Source: GCA-2709075 sp038146865
Lineage (GTDB): Bacteria; Pseudomonadota; Alphaproteobacteria; MPNO01; UBA2964
Direction of reading: 5' to 3'
Length of the DNA: 64,000 bases
Assembly (NCBI GenBank): GCA_038146865.1
Contig: JAYQSL010000006.1
Coordinates: forward strand, 363,870 to 427,869
Made by a program: the position numbers and the translations under genes. Every line of letters starts with the position of its first letter. Within the stretch, counting starts at the first letter, position 1. The notes below the pieces were generated by a model, which was not told where the DNA came from, searched no databases, and saw nothing but the letters and a program-made list of their open reading frames with translations. This document shows positions 28,926 through 39,522 of the stretch, one piece after another.

Positions 28926-29749
28926 CCGCTACCAAATTAAGAATTAAAAACACATTCGAAGAACTGGCCAGTGACAATCGGGCAGCGCTTATTACGTTTA
29001 TAACAGCAGGAGATCCCAATATGGATACCTCCATGCAAATCTTAGATGCGCTCCCCGACGCCGGTGCAGATCTCATAGAACTGGGCATGCCATTTACCGA
29101 CCCAATGGCGGATGGACCGACAATTCAGCTCTCTTCTCAGAGGGCTCTAAGAAGTGGCCACAATACCCACCGGACATTGGAAATGGTAGAAAATTTTCGG
29201 CGTCAGAACCAGCATACCCCGATTATACTCATGGGGTACTTTAACCCAATATACACTTATGGCATTTCTAAATTTTGCCAGGATGCTTCAACAGCTGGAG
29301 TTGATGGTCTGATTGTTGTTGATTTGCCACCGGAAGAAGATGAACAGCTTCGAAAACCTGCCAAGGCCTCAGATATTGACTTCATACGTTTAACAACGCC
29401 CACGAGCGACACCAAACGTCTACCGAGGCTTGTTACTGACGCAAGTGGTTTTATATATCACGTGTCCGTCGCTGGTATCACCGGCGCTCACACCGCCAAG
29501 CAAGAAAGCCTGAGAAAGTCCCTTAGCCAAATTCGAAAGCACACTGATTTGCCCATTGCTGTAGGCTTCGGGATCAAAACACCGGAGGACGTATTGAAGA
29601 TTTCAAAGGTGGCGGATGCGGCAGTCGTCGGATCTGCTATCGTTCAGAAAATTGCTGATGGCAGCGATTCTCCGCACATGGTAGAAAATGTTTTAGATTT
29701 TGTAAGGTCTTTATCTCATGCCGTTCAAATGGGGCGCTTAGATGAATAG
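28922..29749 (+). CDS. trpA: tryptophan synthase alpha chain
   Basis: The 275-residue subunit cleaves indole-3-glycerol phosphate and channels indole to TrpB. The catalytic Glu and Asp are in LIELGMPFTDPMADGPTIQ, and GVDGLIVVDLPPEE plus VGFGIKTPEDV form the phosphate site. The GTG at 28922 overlaps the trpB stop (GTGA) and matches the family N terminus. Confidence 0.96.
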   Translation: MTATKLRIKNTFEELASDNRAALITFITAGDPNMDTSMQILDALPDAGADLIELGMPFTDPMADGPTIQLSSQRALRSGHNTHRTLEMVENFRRQNQHTPIILMGYFNPIYTYGISKFCQDASTAGVDGLIVVDLPPEEDEQLRKPAKASDIDFIRLTTPTSDTKRLPRLVTDASGFIYHVSVAGITGAHTAKQESLRKSLSQIRKHTDLPIAVGFGIKTPEDVLKISKVADAAVVGSAIVQKIADGSDSPHMVENVLDFVRSLSHAVQMGRLDE

Positions 29750-29761
29750 AGGGGTATAATC

Positions 29762-30685
29762 ATGAATTGGTTAACAAATTATGTTCGACCAAAAATTAGA
29801 GCCCTCGTTGCTAAGGAAGACGTGCCAGACAATCTCTGGAAGAAGTGCCCTTCCTGCGAAAAAATGATTTTCCATCGCGAGCTAGAAGCGTCATTAAATG
29901 TTTGTCCTCATTGCGAGCATCATATGCGTTTGCCGGCCCGAAGACGCCTGAAGATGCTATTTGACAGGGGAGAATTTGAAACCCTTCCCTTACCATCTCT
30001 CAAAACTGATGTTCTGAAGTTTCGAGACAAAAAAAAATATACCGATAGGCTCAAAGAATCGCGCAATCGATCCGGTGAACAGGACGCGCTAATCGTTGCT
30101 CACGGAAAAATGGGCGGCAAGGAAATCGTGATTGCGATCATGAATTTTGACTTCATGGGCGGATCAATGGGAATGGCTCTTGGAAAAGGTCTTTTGGTAG
30201 CGGCACAACATGCAATCAAGAGTGAAGCACCCTTTGTCGCCATTACCTCTTCTGGTGGAGCAAGAATGCAAGAAGGGATTTTGTCCCTCATGCAAATGCC
30301 ACGATCAATAATAGCAGTGGATAAATTGAAGGGCGCTGGCCTTCCATACGTAACGGTTCTGACGGATCCCACAACGGGAGGCGTATCAGCATCGTTTGCA
30401 ATGTTGGGCGATATCGCGATCGCGGAACCGGGAGCGATTATTGGTTTTGCGGGTGCAAGGGTTATTGAGGAAACCATCCATGAAAAACTACCAGAGGGGT
30501 TCCAACGGGCGGAATACCTCTTAGAACACGGGATGATTGACCTCGTTATTCATCGCAGGGAGCTGAGGGATAAAATTATCCAAATTATCGACCTCTTAAC
30601 CAGAAAACACTCTGAAAAAATAATTCCTATGCCAACCTTTGAGAATGGCACTGGATCAACAAATGAGCGCGAAGCTGCAGAGTGA
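29762..30685 (+). CDS. accD: acetyl-CoA carboxylase carboxyltransferase subunit beta
   Basis: The 307-residue subunit, with AccA, transfers the carboxyl group from biotin to acetyl-CoA in fatty-acid synthesis. A zinc ribbon is formed by Cys29, Cys32, Cys48 and Cys51 (CPSCEKM and CPHCEHH), followed by the crotonase-fold domain with SSGGARMQEG and DPTTGGVSASFA. The trpA-accD-folC order is conserved in proteobacteria. Confidence 0.97.
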   Translation: MNWLTNYVRPKIRALVAKEDVPDNLWKKCPSCEKMIFHRELEASLNVCPHCEHHMRLPARRRLKMLFDRGEFETLPLPSLKTDVLKFRDKKKYTDRLKESRNRSGEQDALIVAHGKMGGKEIVIAIMNFDFMGGSMGMALGKGLLVAAQHAIKSEAPFVAITSSGGARMQEGILSLMQMPRSIIAVDKLKGAGLPYVTVLTDPTTGGVSASFAMLGDIAIAEPGAIIGFAGARVIEETIHEKLPEGFQRAEYLLEHGMIDLVIHRRELRDKIIQIIDLLTRKHSEKIIPMPTFENGTGSTNEREAAE

Positions 30686-31961
30686 TGTAATTGTTGAGAG
30701 GCTTCATAGGCTGCACCCAAGCCTTATAGACCTATCATTAAATAGGATCTTTGATCTCCTAGACAGACTCGGCAACCCGCAGAACAAGCTACCGTCTCCA
30801 GTTCATGTTGCAGGAACCAACGGTAAAGGATCTTATTTGGCATTCATGCAATCAATTTGTGAAGCGGCAGGTCTAGTCGTACACAAATACACTTCTCCCC
30901 ATCTGGTCAATTTCGGCGAAAGAATAATTGTTGCAGGCAAACAAATATCAGAAAAAAACCTAGTAGACCTATTGAAGGAGTGTGAAGCCGCGAACGCAGG
31001 GCAGGAAATTACGTTTTTTGAAATATCGACGGCTGCTGCTTTTTTAGCTTTTTCAAGAACAAAAGCTGATGTCTCTTTAATCGAGACTGGTTTAGGCGGC
31101 CGTTTTGACGCTACAAACGTAATACAAAAGCCGGCGCTGACTGCGATAACGCCAATATCAATGGATCATATGCGGTTTTTAGGAAACACAATAAGTGCCA
31201 TCGCATTTGAAAAAGCAGGGATACTCAAACCATCGGTAACTTCCATAATTGGCCATCAGGACCCAGCTGCGATGGAAATTATTGAGAACAGGGCAAATGA
31301 AATTGGCGCGCCTTTATTAAGGCAAGGCTCCGAGTGGAATCTTACAGACGATTTCAGCGGCCTCCATCTAAGCCATAGAGAAAACACGCTTGCCCTACCC
31401 TATCCTGGATTACCTGGAATGCATCAATACTCAAATGCTGGGCAAGCTGTTGTCTCAATTCTAGAACTATTCGGATCGCATATTGAAAGGGACACGATAG
31501 CAACTGGCCTCGAAACAACTAAATGGCCTGGACGTCTTCAAAAGCTCGACGAAGGTAAATTAGTCTCTTTAATTCCCAAAGGTTGGGAACTATGGATTGA
31601 TGGGGGGCACAATCAGGCGGCTGCAGAAGCTATTTTGGACTTTGTCGAGGTCTGGAGTGATTCACCTCTTGTGTTGATATTCGGCGCGCTCAACTCTCGG
31701 GATCCCCAAGACTTTCTTGAAATCTTAGCTCCGGTCACAAGCTTAGCGGTATGCATCACTATCCCGGGGGAGAAATCAGCACTTCAAGCCCACGATTGCC
31801 TTTTGGCAGCTCAATCAGTAGGGATCGAAGCTATCGAAACCACCTCTGTACAGTCGGCATTAAAGACAGCGGCACGCCATGGGACGAAGGGCAGAATATT
31901 GATCTGCGGTTCTCTTTACCTCGCGGGCGCCGTATTAGCGGAGAATGGCACACCCCCCTAA
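30663..31961 (+). CDS. folC: bifunctional folylpolyglutamate synthase / dihydrofolate synthase
   Basis: The 432-residue Mur-ligase-fold enzyme adds glutamate to dihydropteroate and folates. HVAGTNGKGSY is the P-loop, YTSPHLVNFGERI the substrate loop, and ETGLGGRFDATN and ITPISMDHMRFLG are family motifs. The ATG at 30663 overlaps the accD end by 23 bp; ATGs at 30645 and a TTG at 30639 are alternatives. Confidence 0.94.
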   Translation: MSAKLQSDVIVERLHRLHPSLIDLSLNRIFDLLDRLGNPQNKLPSPVHVAGTNGKGSYLAFMQSICEAAGLVVHKYTSPHLVNFGERIIVAGKQISEKNLVDLLKECEAANAGQEITFFEISTAAAFLAFSRTKADVSLIETGLGGRFDATNVIQKPALTAITPISMDHMRFLGNTISAIAFEKAGILKPSVTSIIGHQDPAAMEIIENRANEIGAPLLRQGSEWNLTDDFSGLHLSHRENTLALPYPGLPGMHQYSNAGQAVVSILELFGSHIERDTIATGLETTKWPGRLQKLDEGKLVSLIPKGWELWIDGGHNQAAAEAILDFVEVWSDSPLVLIFGALNSRDPQDFLEILAPVTSLAVCITIPGEKSALQAHDCLLAAQSVGIEAIETTSVQSALKTAARHGTKGRILICGSLYLAGAVLAENGTPP

Positions 31962-31963
31962 AC

Positions 31964-31984
31964 TGCCTAACGTTTCAATAGGCA
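31964..31984. terminator. weak hairpin between convergent folC and trxA
   Basis: TGCCTA at 31964-31969 pairs with TAGGCA at 31979-31984 across a 9-base loop, only a few bases after the folC stop. No long T run follows, so termination strength is doubtful. Confidence 0.35.
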
Positions 31985-31996
31985 ACTTTAATAAAA

Positions 31997-32317
31997 TCAC
32001 AAAGAGGAGTTGACCCACTCCAGAAGTTTATCTTTTGACAGAGCACCGACCTTAGTCGCAACCACTTCTCCATCCCTGAACAACATCAAAGTCGGGATCC
32101 CTCTAACCCCTAGCTTGGTCGGGGTCTCAGGATTTTCATCAATATTCATTTTTGCGACTGTTAAAGTAGCATCCTTCTCTTCAGCGATCTCTTCAAGAGA
32201 AGGCCCAATTTGTTTGCAGGGACCGCACCACTCAGCCCAAAAATCTAACAATACCGGCTTTTCGGCTTGCAAAACATCTGCCTCAAATGAAGCGTCGGAA
32301 ATAGCTTTAGTACCCAT
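31997..32317 (-). CDS. trxA: thioredoxin
   Basis: The 106-residue thioredoxin has the active site WCGPC at residues 30-34, LDFWAEW before it and the cis-proline loop RGIPTLMLF. It reduces cytoplasmic disulfides. It is the last gene of the minus-strand run that begins near tsaE. Confidence 0.97.
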   Translation of the reverse strand: MGTKAISDASFEADVLQAEKPVLLDFWAEWCGPCKQIGPSLEEIAEEKDATLTVAKMNIDENPETPTKLGVRGIPTLMLFRDGEVVATKVGALSKDKLLEWVNSSL

Positions 32318-32388
32318 CTATTTTACTTTCAAAAAATTTATAGTTACTTCTTGATTATTCCCAAAAGTAGGGACCACCTGTAAGCCCG

Positions 32389-35300
32389 TCAACCCGGTTC
32401 CCAATTATCAAGCAAATCATCGGAAAGCTTCATTAAGGTAGGCCCTATCGTCCACAAAATACCGCACTCTATCTCACGATTAGGCCAAATTTTTCTAACA
32501 AGAAAACGATATGCGCTCATTTGCCTAAGATATGCTGCGGGAACCAAATGGAGATCATTGGGGGGAGGCCGGTTGGACTTATAATCGACTACTAATACGC
32601 GAGTAGATGTCACCGCCAGCCTGTCTACTTGACCAGATATAGTGATATCACCCACTTTACCAATAAGCGGCACTTCCCCACGAGACCCTCTGGAAAATAG
32701 TTCTGCAAAACGCGGATCATTTAAAACTCGTATTACTTCTGAAACTATCTGTGACTGTTGAGCTAATGATAAACCATGAACTGGCTGAGACACAAAATTC
32801 CTGGCGGCTCTCTCTTGCCTTTCCTTGGAAACTCCTGGAAGAACCTGCAAGAGTTTATGGATAATCAAACCCCGCTCAAATCTACCCCTATCACTCGAGG
32901 CAATAGGCGAGACAACAAGAGACTCGTCATCAAAACCAGATGGGGTTAAGTCGGCTTCTGCGGCTTTTTCTGCGGGTGGCGAATTAAATGCCCATGGAGG
33001 AGGCCGGGCTTCCTCGTTATCAATAACATTATCTTGCTTTCTAATTTCATCAACTATCCCCTTCTGGGGATTTTTCAGCCGATAGCCTGTTCCACGCCAA
33101 CCTTCAGAACTCAGTTCAGATAAATCTATTATTGTCTCAAAACCCTTTAATGCATTTTCCAGTATCTGATACCAGTTTCCATCAACTGGTTTGGCACTTC
33201 CCTGCCATCCGCAGATATATAACCTATCCTCCGCGCGTGTTAAGGCTACGTAGAGTAATCTCCGATATTCCTGATCTTGCCGTTTTATTGCATCCGATCG
33301 CGCAACGGCTGCCGGCCCAACGGCATTTTCTGCAAGTGGCGCCCAAAAAGGTAAATTATCATCAGCCCATAATACGCCATTGCGATTTTTCGGCTTTGAA
33401 AAGGTGTCAGGTAAAAACACAATAGGTGCTTGAAGACCCTTAGCACCATGAACGGTCATAATACGAACTTCATCCCTTATACCTTCATCAAAATCCCTTT
33501 TGACCTCTGTGGCGTCATTTGAGATCGAGTGAATAAAAGCTTGCAGCGAAGCGGGACGGCCACGTTCGTAGAAAAGAGCGCGGTTCATGAACTCTTCAAT
33601 GGGATCAATTGCATCAAAATCGAGACGCCCAATTATCTTTTTAAGCCCTCCGCGTTTAGCCAAGATTTCTGAGAATAGTTCAAAGGGGGGAACAAAATCA
33701 GCGCGCCTTAGTAAATCGGAAAGTTCACTTTCAGCCTCCCGATACCTTTGGTTTTTTTTTGAATTCGATTTGAGGGATGCCCACAAGGATTTGCACTTCG
33801 AATTACGTGTTAAGATAAACAAATCTTTATCATTCAATCCAAATAATGGGCCTTTAAGCACTATAGCAAGATTGAGATCATCCTCAGGCAATAATAGGAA
33901 CGAGCCCAAAGCCAATAAGTCCCTGACCACGAGCTGATTCCGAAGCATCATTCTGTCAACACCAGCAACCGGAATGCGACGGACCTTAAGTTCTCTCACC
34001 AGTTGGGTTACGAAGCTGCTTCGACGCCGAACTAAAATTAATATGTCTCCAGCTCTGATTGGCCTATTTTTACTCTCTAAAGTCTCCTTTTGAGACAACC
34101 AAGACTCTATCTGTGCAGCGATCGTCTTAGCCAGCCTGACGGATGGCTCTACAACTGAACGGTTCCGAACTGGCGGCACCCAGGGAACATGGTCTTCATG
34201 ATCGTTTGAGGTCACCGGAGGCCACATCTCAACGCAACCCCCATCTCCCTCACGGCGGGCAATATGCTTAGTACTCTCCCCGTCGACCACGCCATCAGCA
34301 ATTTTAGGGTCGGAAAAAACTTTATCTACCAATGACAGTACCGACACCGTTGAGCGAAAAGAGACATCAAGTGATACATCGCCCCAAACTTTTCCTGCCC
34401 TACTAACTTGATCACTGAAGTAGTGACGCATCCTCTCAAAAGCTTCCGGATCGGCCCTCTGAAAACTGTAAATCGACTGTTTCGGGTCTCCAACAGCAAA
34501 AATTGTTCTGTTGACCGTACTCGCCCCGATACCAGAAAAAAATTCTTGAGCTAAAGCGCTTACCAACGCCCATTGATCGGGATTTGTGTCCTGCGCTTCA
34601 TCAATAAGAATATGGTCAATGCCACCATCCAATTTATATAGAACCCAGGAGGCACCCCCATCGCTTTCGAGCAAACTGCGAGCTTTCAAAACAAGGTCAT
34701 CATAATCCATCCGCCCATGGCGAACTTTCCAGTTCGAATAATTGGTGTTCATTGCATCAGCCACTTGTAGCAACGCAGCGGTGGCTCGTGCGACGAGAAG
34801 CGAGTTCAACTTTTGACGAAAAGCCCGAAGTCTCCAGGCCTCCAGCTCGAGGGCTTTTTTTAAGTCAGGATACTTTTCACTAAATTTTTTAGTAGCAATA
34901 TTGTCCCTTATTTTACCAGTCGTTGTAAAAAAAACAGATTGATATCGATCGAAACCCGCCGACTTTGTCTCTGGTTGAGCGGAGAGCCAATCAACAATTA
35001 ATGCGCCCTTTTTCATGTCGGTTTTTGAGGCCCCATCCATCATTAGTTCACCGGCAGAGCGCAATGACCCATGGTGAAGGGCATCTTCGGTGCAAGCCGC
35101 ATTTATTATATTTATCTCGGTATCAGCAGTTGACACGTCCAATCGCTTGTTGATTTCCACCAAGGTTCCTGAAACGCCTCCAAACTGGCGAAATACAGAT
35201 TCCAGCCTACCTCGTTCATTCGTCAGGGTTTCCAGCAGTTCCGAGAACCTGCCCTCATCAAGAAATTTACAAAGATAATTGATAGCCTGCGTGACTGAAC

Positions 35301-35823
35301 TATTTTCATTTGATGGATTCAAAAATACCCGATTTCGGGCCTCTTTGAGTGCTTCCAAAGTTTCCGCTTCATCAAGAGTTGAAAAATAGGGCGCCAAACC
35401 TGCTTCTAATGGGAAGCGGCCGAGCAAAGACTCACAGAAAGAATGTATCGTTTGTATTTTCATACCCCCATGAGTTTCCAAAACCGAACGAAAAAGCCTT
35501 CTTGCGTTTGGCAGTAGTTTCTCATCCGGGGGTATACCTCGCAGCATTGTCAGCGCTCTACTTAAGGATAAATCGTCAGATATCGCCCAAGTAGAGAGGG
35601 CCTCATTAATCCGATTAGCCATTTCAGCTGCAGCCGCCCTAGTAAAGGTTAAGCATAGAATTTTTCCAGGCGGAGTGCCGTTCAAAAGTAAAGAAAGCAC
35701 TCTATCGGTTAGTACTTTTGTTTTTCCCGTTCCCGCGGAAGCGCCAACCCAAACGGACCGATCGGGACTGGCAGCCCTTAACTGAGCATCATTGGCTTCC
35801 TCTAATGGGGACAATTTGTTCAT
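32389..35823 (-). CDS. addA: double-strand break repair helicase AddA
   Basis: The 1144-residue UvrD-like helicase-nuclease has Walker A ASAGTGKTKVLTDRVL, motif II DEAQDTNPDQW, motif III VGDPKQSIYSFQRADP, motif V MTVHGAKGLQAPIVFLPD and a C-terminal RecB-family nuclease core VVDYKSNRP. With AddB it resects DNA ends for RecA loading, the alphaproteobacterial counterpart of RecBCD. The ATG at 35823 overlaps the addB TGA as ATGA; a GTG nine codons upstream is less likely. Confidence 0.95.
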   Translation of the reverse strand: MNKLSPLEEANDAQLRAASPDRSVWVGASAGTGKTKVLTDRVLSLLLNGTPPGKILCLTFTRAAAAEMANRINEALSTWAISDDLSLSRALTMLRGIPPDEKLLPNARRLFRSVLETHGGMKIQTIHSFCESLLGRFPLEAGLAPYFSTLDEAETLEALKEARNRVFLNPSNENSSVTQAINYLCKFLDEGRFSELLETLTNERGRLESVFRQFGGVSGTLVEINKRLDVSTADTEINIINAACTEDALHHGSLRSAGELMMDGASKTDMKKGALIVDWLSAQPETKSAGFDRYQSVFFTTTGKIRDNIATKKFSEKYPDLKKALELEAWRLRAFRQKLNSLLVARATAALLQVADAMNTNYSNWKVRHGRMDYDDLVLKARSLLESDGGASWVLYKLDGGIDHILIDEAQDTNPDQWALVSALAQEFFSGIGASTVNRTIFAVGDPKQSIYSFQRADPEAFERMRHYFSDQVSRAGKVWGDVSLDVSFRSTVSVLSLVDKVFSDPKIADGVVDGESTKHIARREGDGGCVEMWPPVTSNDHEDHVPWVPPVRNRSVVEPSVRLAKTIAAQIESWLSQKETLESKNRPIRAGDILILVRRRSSFVTQLVRELKVRRIPVAGVDRMMLRNQLVVRDLLALGSFLLLPEDDLNLAIVLKGPLFGLNDKDLFILTRNSKCKSLWASLKSNSKKNQRYREAESELSDLLRRADFVPPFELFSEILAKRGGLKKIIGRLDFDAIDPIEEFMNRALFYERGRPASLQAFIHSISNDATEVKRDFDEGIRDEVRIMTVHGAKGLQAPIVFLPDTFSKPKNRNGVLWADDNLPFWAPLAENAVGPAAVARSDAIKRQDQEYRRLLYVALTRAEDRLYICGWQGSAKPVDGNWYQILENALKGFETIIDLSELSSEGWRGTGYRLKNPQKGIVDEIRKQDNVIDNEEARPPPWAFNSPPAEKAAEADLTPSGFDDESLVVSPIASSDRGRFERGLIIHKLLQVLPGVSKERQERAARNFVSQPVHGLSLAQQSQIVSEVIRVLNDPRFAELFSRGSRGEVPLIGKVGDITISGQVDRLAVTSTRVLVVDYKSNRPPPNDLHLVPAAYLRQMSAYRFLVRKIWPNREIECGILWTIGPTLMKLSDDLLDNWEPG

Positions 35824-38801
35824 TTGAAACCTTTGTAACCGTCGGCCCACTCCGCCACGCGCGCAAGATGCTCATATTCTGGGAAACTTAACGCCCACCT
35901 AACATCGGGCATCGAAAAATAGGGGGTATTTTGATTATCGAAACTGGAAACAAGGTTTTTTATCCCAGCCTCCGCCAAACGCGCTAATTCTTCGATATCT
36001 TGGTTCACCCCCTCACGCGCTCCAGCGATCCGGCCACCTGAAAGTCTCCAAAATTCTAGATCTGAAACCCTGCTAGGTGGAATTTCCCGAAACCCACCCG
36101 CGGAGGCAATGACGGCCTCGAGGGGCAATTGGGGTGAGTAGCCTTGCCGAATAGCCGATGAAGTCGGCTTGGAACCAGTTTTATAATCTATAATAGCTAA
36201 GCCACCTTCAGAAAGTAATTCAATCCTATCTGCTTGAGCTGTGAGGGTAAAAGGACCTGCAGGCGCATCAATTTGAAGGGAACCTTTTACTTCAGTCCAA
36301 ACCTTAGTCCTTCGATTGCGACTTAATAGCTCATTCTCAACAAACCACTCAGCGATTCGGACAAAACGCGGCCACCAAAATGCCTTTACCCCGGGACGGT
36401 TTAAGTTTTTTCCGAAACACTTTTCTCCAATAGAAAGAATAAAATCTAACGGGTCCTCTGGAAAATTTTGAGCGGTCTCACGCATAAAAATATCCAATGC
36501 CTCATGGATAATGGTACCCCGCGATGCAGCACCCGGATCAGCGTCGATTTCCTCCAATGGACGAAGACCCAATATATGCCTGGCAAATATCGAATAGGGG
36601 TCCCGCCGCCAAGTCTCTATCGCAGTCACTGAGAGCCTTCTGGGCCGAGCTTCAACAGGGGGACACGGAGATGGCGGAGGCACTGGCGCGACTAGTGAGG
36701 GTCGGTCCAAGCCCAGTTGCCAACTAACGAGTTTGGAAAACTTGGAGTGATCAGGTAATTTCGGACTATTTCCCCTCTCTTGACGTCCAGCCTTTAATCT
36801 AGCCTGCAACATTAAAAGCCAGCGAGAGGGAACAGTGGGGCTACCATCAACTTTTTGGGAACGTGTAACCAAGACCTCACGCGCACAGAATGACTGAGCG
36901 AAATCATGGGCGCTAAGGCCGACTCTCTTATTTTGGGACGGCAATCCAAAAGACTCTCGCATTTGCAAACTCATCCATGGATCTGCAATGGGATCACTGG
37001 GCCAAATACCCTCATTTAAACCGCCTAAACAAACAAAATCGGCATCCTGCAGACGCGCCTCCAACAATCCCCAAATATTCAAACGAGGATGGGTACCGTA
37101 ACTAGAACGAAATATTTGGCCTTCCAAGAGTGAGTCGAAGAAATTGCAATAATCTGAAGGCCGTATGGCGTCCAAGGCAGGTGGATACAAAAGAGAAGCA
37201 ACAAAACTTGCAGTCGCGTTTCCCGCTTCCCCAGACCAAAGACGATCCCGACCTGTTAACAAATCGGTTGCAGCCATTTCCTCCGCAAATTTTATATGCG
37301 CGGCTACCAAGTCATTTGTTGGTAACAGATCTTTTTTAGTCATCAATTCTGCAAAGTGCGCAGCGAGGTCAGAAAATCGGCCAAACCAACTTTTTAGACT
37401 TTCCATCCCGCTCCGCTCGTCCAGAGCTTCCATGATTCCAGAAAGTCCTGGTGCAGGGCGGGGTCCACGAAGAACTTCTAATTCAAGCCTCCGCGCGTTG
37501 CGACGGAAGAGCCCCGGGGCCTCGCCGGCCGCTGATAGAGGGTGCTTGAGGAGAGACAAAATTGCGATCGGAGTACAATCTTCCGAAAATACTCCAGCGG
37601 CCAGGCGTAGAAAAACTGCCGGCGGTGTTTGAGATAGTGGCTGACCGGCCGAGTCATTTATTTTTATATCCCAACGATCAAGCTCCGCCGCAACCCGGCG
37701 CGCTAAAGTTCTATCGGGAGTGATGAGTGCCGCAGTTTTTCCCGGCGTCTCCAGCACCTGGCGTAAGGCCAAAGCTATTACGCCTGCTTCTTGTGCCTGG
37801 TTAGAACACTCAATCATCTCAACGTTTTCGAGCGCTTTCTCAGAAAGTGGAAAAGGTTCTGGAGGAATACCGCTTACCGGAAGCATGGCTTCACTAACCA
37901 AACTAAAGCGAGCCGAATTCTCTGTTTGGCTCATTTCACATTGCCAAAATGGCACCCGGTTTGGAACACAATTCACTCTCTTCAGAAACTGTACCATCCC
38001 AAATTGGGGGTGACTTGGTTCCAAACCCCTCGCCTCTTCGGACCCAAGAGTCGTATCAAGTCCTGGTAAAATAACACCCCCGCGCGCGAGCTTTGCCACT
38101 GCGACCAATAGGTCTCTTGTAGCCGAGACACTCCCCGTAGAGCCGGCCGCGAAAATAGGATGGGCTGGGGGCTGAGCTCTCCAGGCTTTTATCAATCTAT
38201 AAATGAGCTTATTTCGCCGGGCGACAGGGTCAATGAAACCAATTGATTTAAGAACTTGCGGCCAACTCTCGGTAATAATCGTCAAAAACCTCAGAGTGAC
38301 CTGCCAATGATCGGCATAGTCCTCAGGCACCAGCTCTACAAAATTATCAAAACTCAACTCTTCAGATTGAACCTGATCGATCAATCGCATTAAATCTCGA
38401 GCTAGACGAATTGCATTGCTTGGAGACACAAGACCCGCAAGAGGTAATTTTTCATGTTGTTCCAGAATTAGGCGTGACAAAAGAATTAAACGGTGTGTGT
38501 CTGGAATAGCAGGAGGAATAGAACCCGGGTCTAAGTCAGGCAGACCATCATCGATCTCAGCCAGGAGGTCCTCTCCTACCTCACCTAGAGGAAACAATCG
38601 AGGTAAAAGAACCGCACCTCCGCCATTAAGCTTCAGAAACGCGCGCTCCAAGCTACGACACGCACGTCGGGTTGGTAGAAAAATCAAAATATCCTCAAGA
38701 TCCAATCCATCTTTCGGATACAGAGCCATCAGACCGTCAGCAAACGCTTCCAAGAAGGGGATGCCCGGTTGAATAGTCCAGACTCGATGAGACCTAGACA
38801 T
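35820..38801 (-). CDS. addB: double-strand break repair protein AddB
   Basis: The 993-residue partner of AddA carries the second nuclease domain near the C terminus (AIIDYKTGSKPTS), with a cysteine-poor alphaproteobacterial layout. Its N terminus (ILIFLPTRRACRSLERAFL) belongs to an inactivated helicase domain without a clear Walker A lysine, as in other alphaproteobacterial AddB proteins. It overlaps the nucleotidyltransferase gene by 8 bp and addA by 4 bp. Confidence 0.92.
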   Translation of the reverse strand: MSRSHRVWTIQPGIPFLEAFADGLMALYPKDGLDLEDILIFLPTRRACRSLERAFLKLNGGGAVLLPRLFPLGEVGEDLLAEIDDGLPDLDPGSIPPAIPDTHRLILLSRLILEQHEKLPLAGLVSPSNAIRLARDLMRLIDQVQSEELSFDNFVELVPEDYADHWQVTLRFLTIITESWPQVLKSIGFIDPVARRNKLIYRLIKAWRAQPPAHPIFAAGSTGSVSATRDLLVAVAKLARGGVILPGLDTTLGSEEARGLEPSHPQFGMVQFLKRVNCVPNRVPFWQCEMSQTENSARFSLVSEAMLPVSGIPPEPFPLSEKALENVEMIECSNQAQEAGVIALALRQVLETPGKTAALITPDRTLARRVAAELDRWDIKINDSAGQPLSQTPPAVFLRLAAGVFSEDCTPIAILSLLKHPLSAAGEAPGLFRRNARRLELEVLRGPRPAPGLSGIMEALDERSGMESLKSWFGRFSDLAAHFAELMTKKDLLPTNDLVAAHIKFAEEMAATDLLTGRDRLWSGEAGNATASFVASLLYPPALDAIRPSDYCNFFDSLLEGQIFRSSYGTHPRLNIWGLLEARLQDADFVCLGGLNEGIWPSDPIADPWMSLQMRESFGLPSQNKRVGLSAHDFAQSFCAREVLVTRSQKVDGSPTVPSRWLLMLQARLKAGRQERGNSPKLPDHSKFSKLVSWQLGLDRPSLVAPVPPPSPCPPVEARPRRLSVTAIETWRRDPYSIFARHILGLRPLEEIDADPGAASRGTIIHEALDIFMRETAQNFPEDPLDFILSIGEKCFGKNLNRPGVKAFWWPRFVRIAEWFVENELLSRNRRTKVWTEVKGSLQIDAPAGPFTLTAQADRIELLSEGGLAIIDYKTGSKPTSSAIRQGYSPQLPLEAVIASAGGFREIPPSRVSDLEFWRLSGGRIAGAREGVNQDIEELARLAEAGIKNLVSSFDNQNTPYFSMPDVRWALSFPEYEHLARVAEWADGYKGFK

Positions 38802-39522
38802 ATTTTGTCTGAGAACCTGCTAGATATTTCTCGGCCTCAGTTAGACCTGCAGGAGTGCCGATATGGTGCCAGTCTCCATAATGAACCAAACCTTTGAGAC
38901 GGTCCTTATATTGAGCCTGATCATAGAGCTCAGTCATCGGAAACTTCTTTGGTCGTGCCCCCCTGAATAAGCCCGGATGCAAGATCTGTAACCCCGTAAA
39001 GACATAGGGTGCCCTGCTTTGCGCTGACCGCCGCAATAGCTGGCCCGTTTCGGTAATAGTATAATCGCCGTTCCCATCATAGCCGGTAGCGGAGGATACT
39101 GGATGGAGCATCAGCAGCGCATCCATTGACCTATCATCCCAAGCCTCCCTCAACCGATTTAAGGCGGGAACACCTGAATCTGTCCAAGCTATATCGGCAT
39201 TAACCACAAAAAATGGATCCTCACCAAGCATCGGCAAAGCCTGGGACACCCCGCCCCCTGTATCCAACAATTCATCCTCTTCTTTTGAGAATTCAATTTT
39301 GGGTGCCGTCCTTCTCTGCAAGTGAGCCTCAATCATTCCGCCTAAATAGTGTAAGTTTACAACCGCTTTTTTCACACCTGCTTCGACAAGAAGATCGAGA
39401 GCTCGATCGATCAACGACACGCCCCCCAATTTGACAAGCGGCTTGGGTATTTTATCGGTTATCGGCCTCATTCTCAGACCCAATCCAGCGGCAAGCACCA
39501 TAGCATTATCAACCATAATCAT
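38794..39522 (-). CDS. murU: nucleotidyltransferase, N-acetylmuramate 1-phosphate uridylyltransferase (MurU)-like
   Basis: The 242-residue nucleotidyltransferase has the signature VLAAGLGLRMRPITDKIPKP and the metal-site VVNADIAWTD. Adjacency to an AmgK-like kinase makes the MurU role likely: UDP-MurNAc formation from MurNAc 1-phosphate in peptidoglycan recycling, which bypasses fosfomycin-sensitive MurA in organisms where it has been tested. The reaction here is inferred. Its start overlaps the kinase stop (ATGA). Confidence 0.8.
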   Translation of the reverse strand: MIMVDNAMVLAAGLGLRMRPITDKIPKPLVKLGGVSLIDRALDLLVEAGVKKAVVNLHYLGGMIEAHLQRRTAPKIEFSKEEDELLDTGGGVSQALPMLGEDPFFVVNADIAWTDSGVPALNRLREAWDDRSMDALLMLHPVSSATGYDGNGDYTITETGQLLRRSAQSRAPYVFTGLQILHPGLFRGARPKKFPMTELYDQAQYKDRLKGLVHYGDWHHIGTPAGLTEAEKYLAGSQTKYV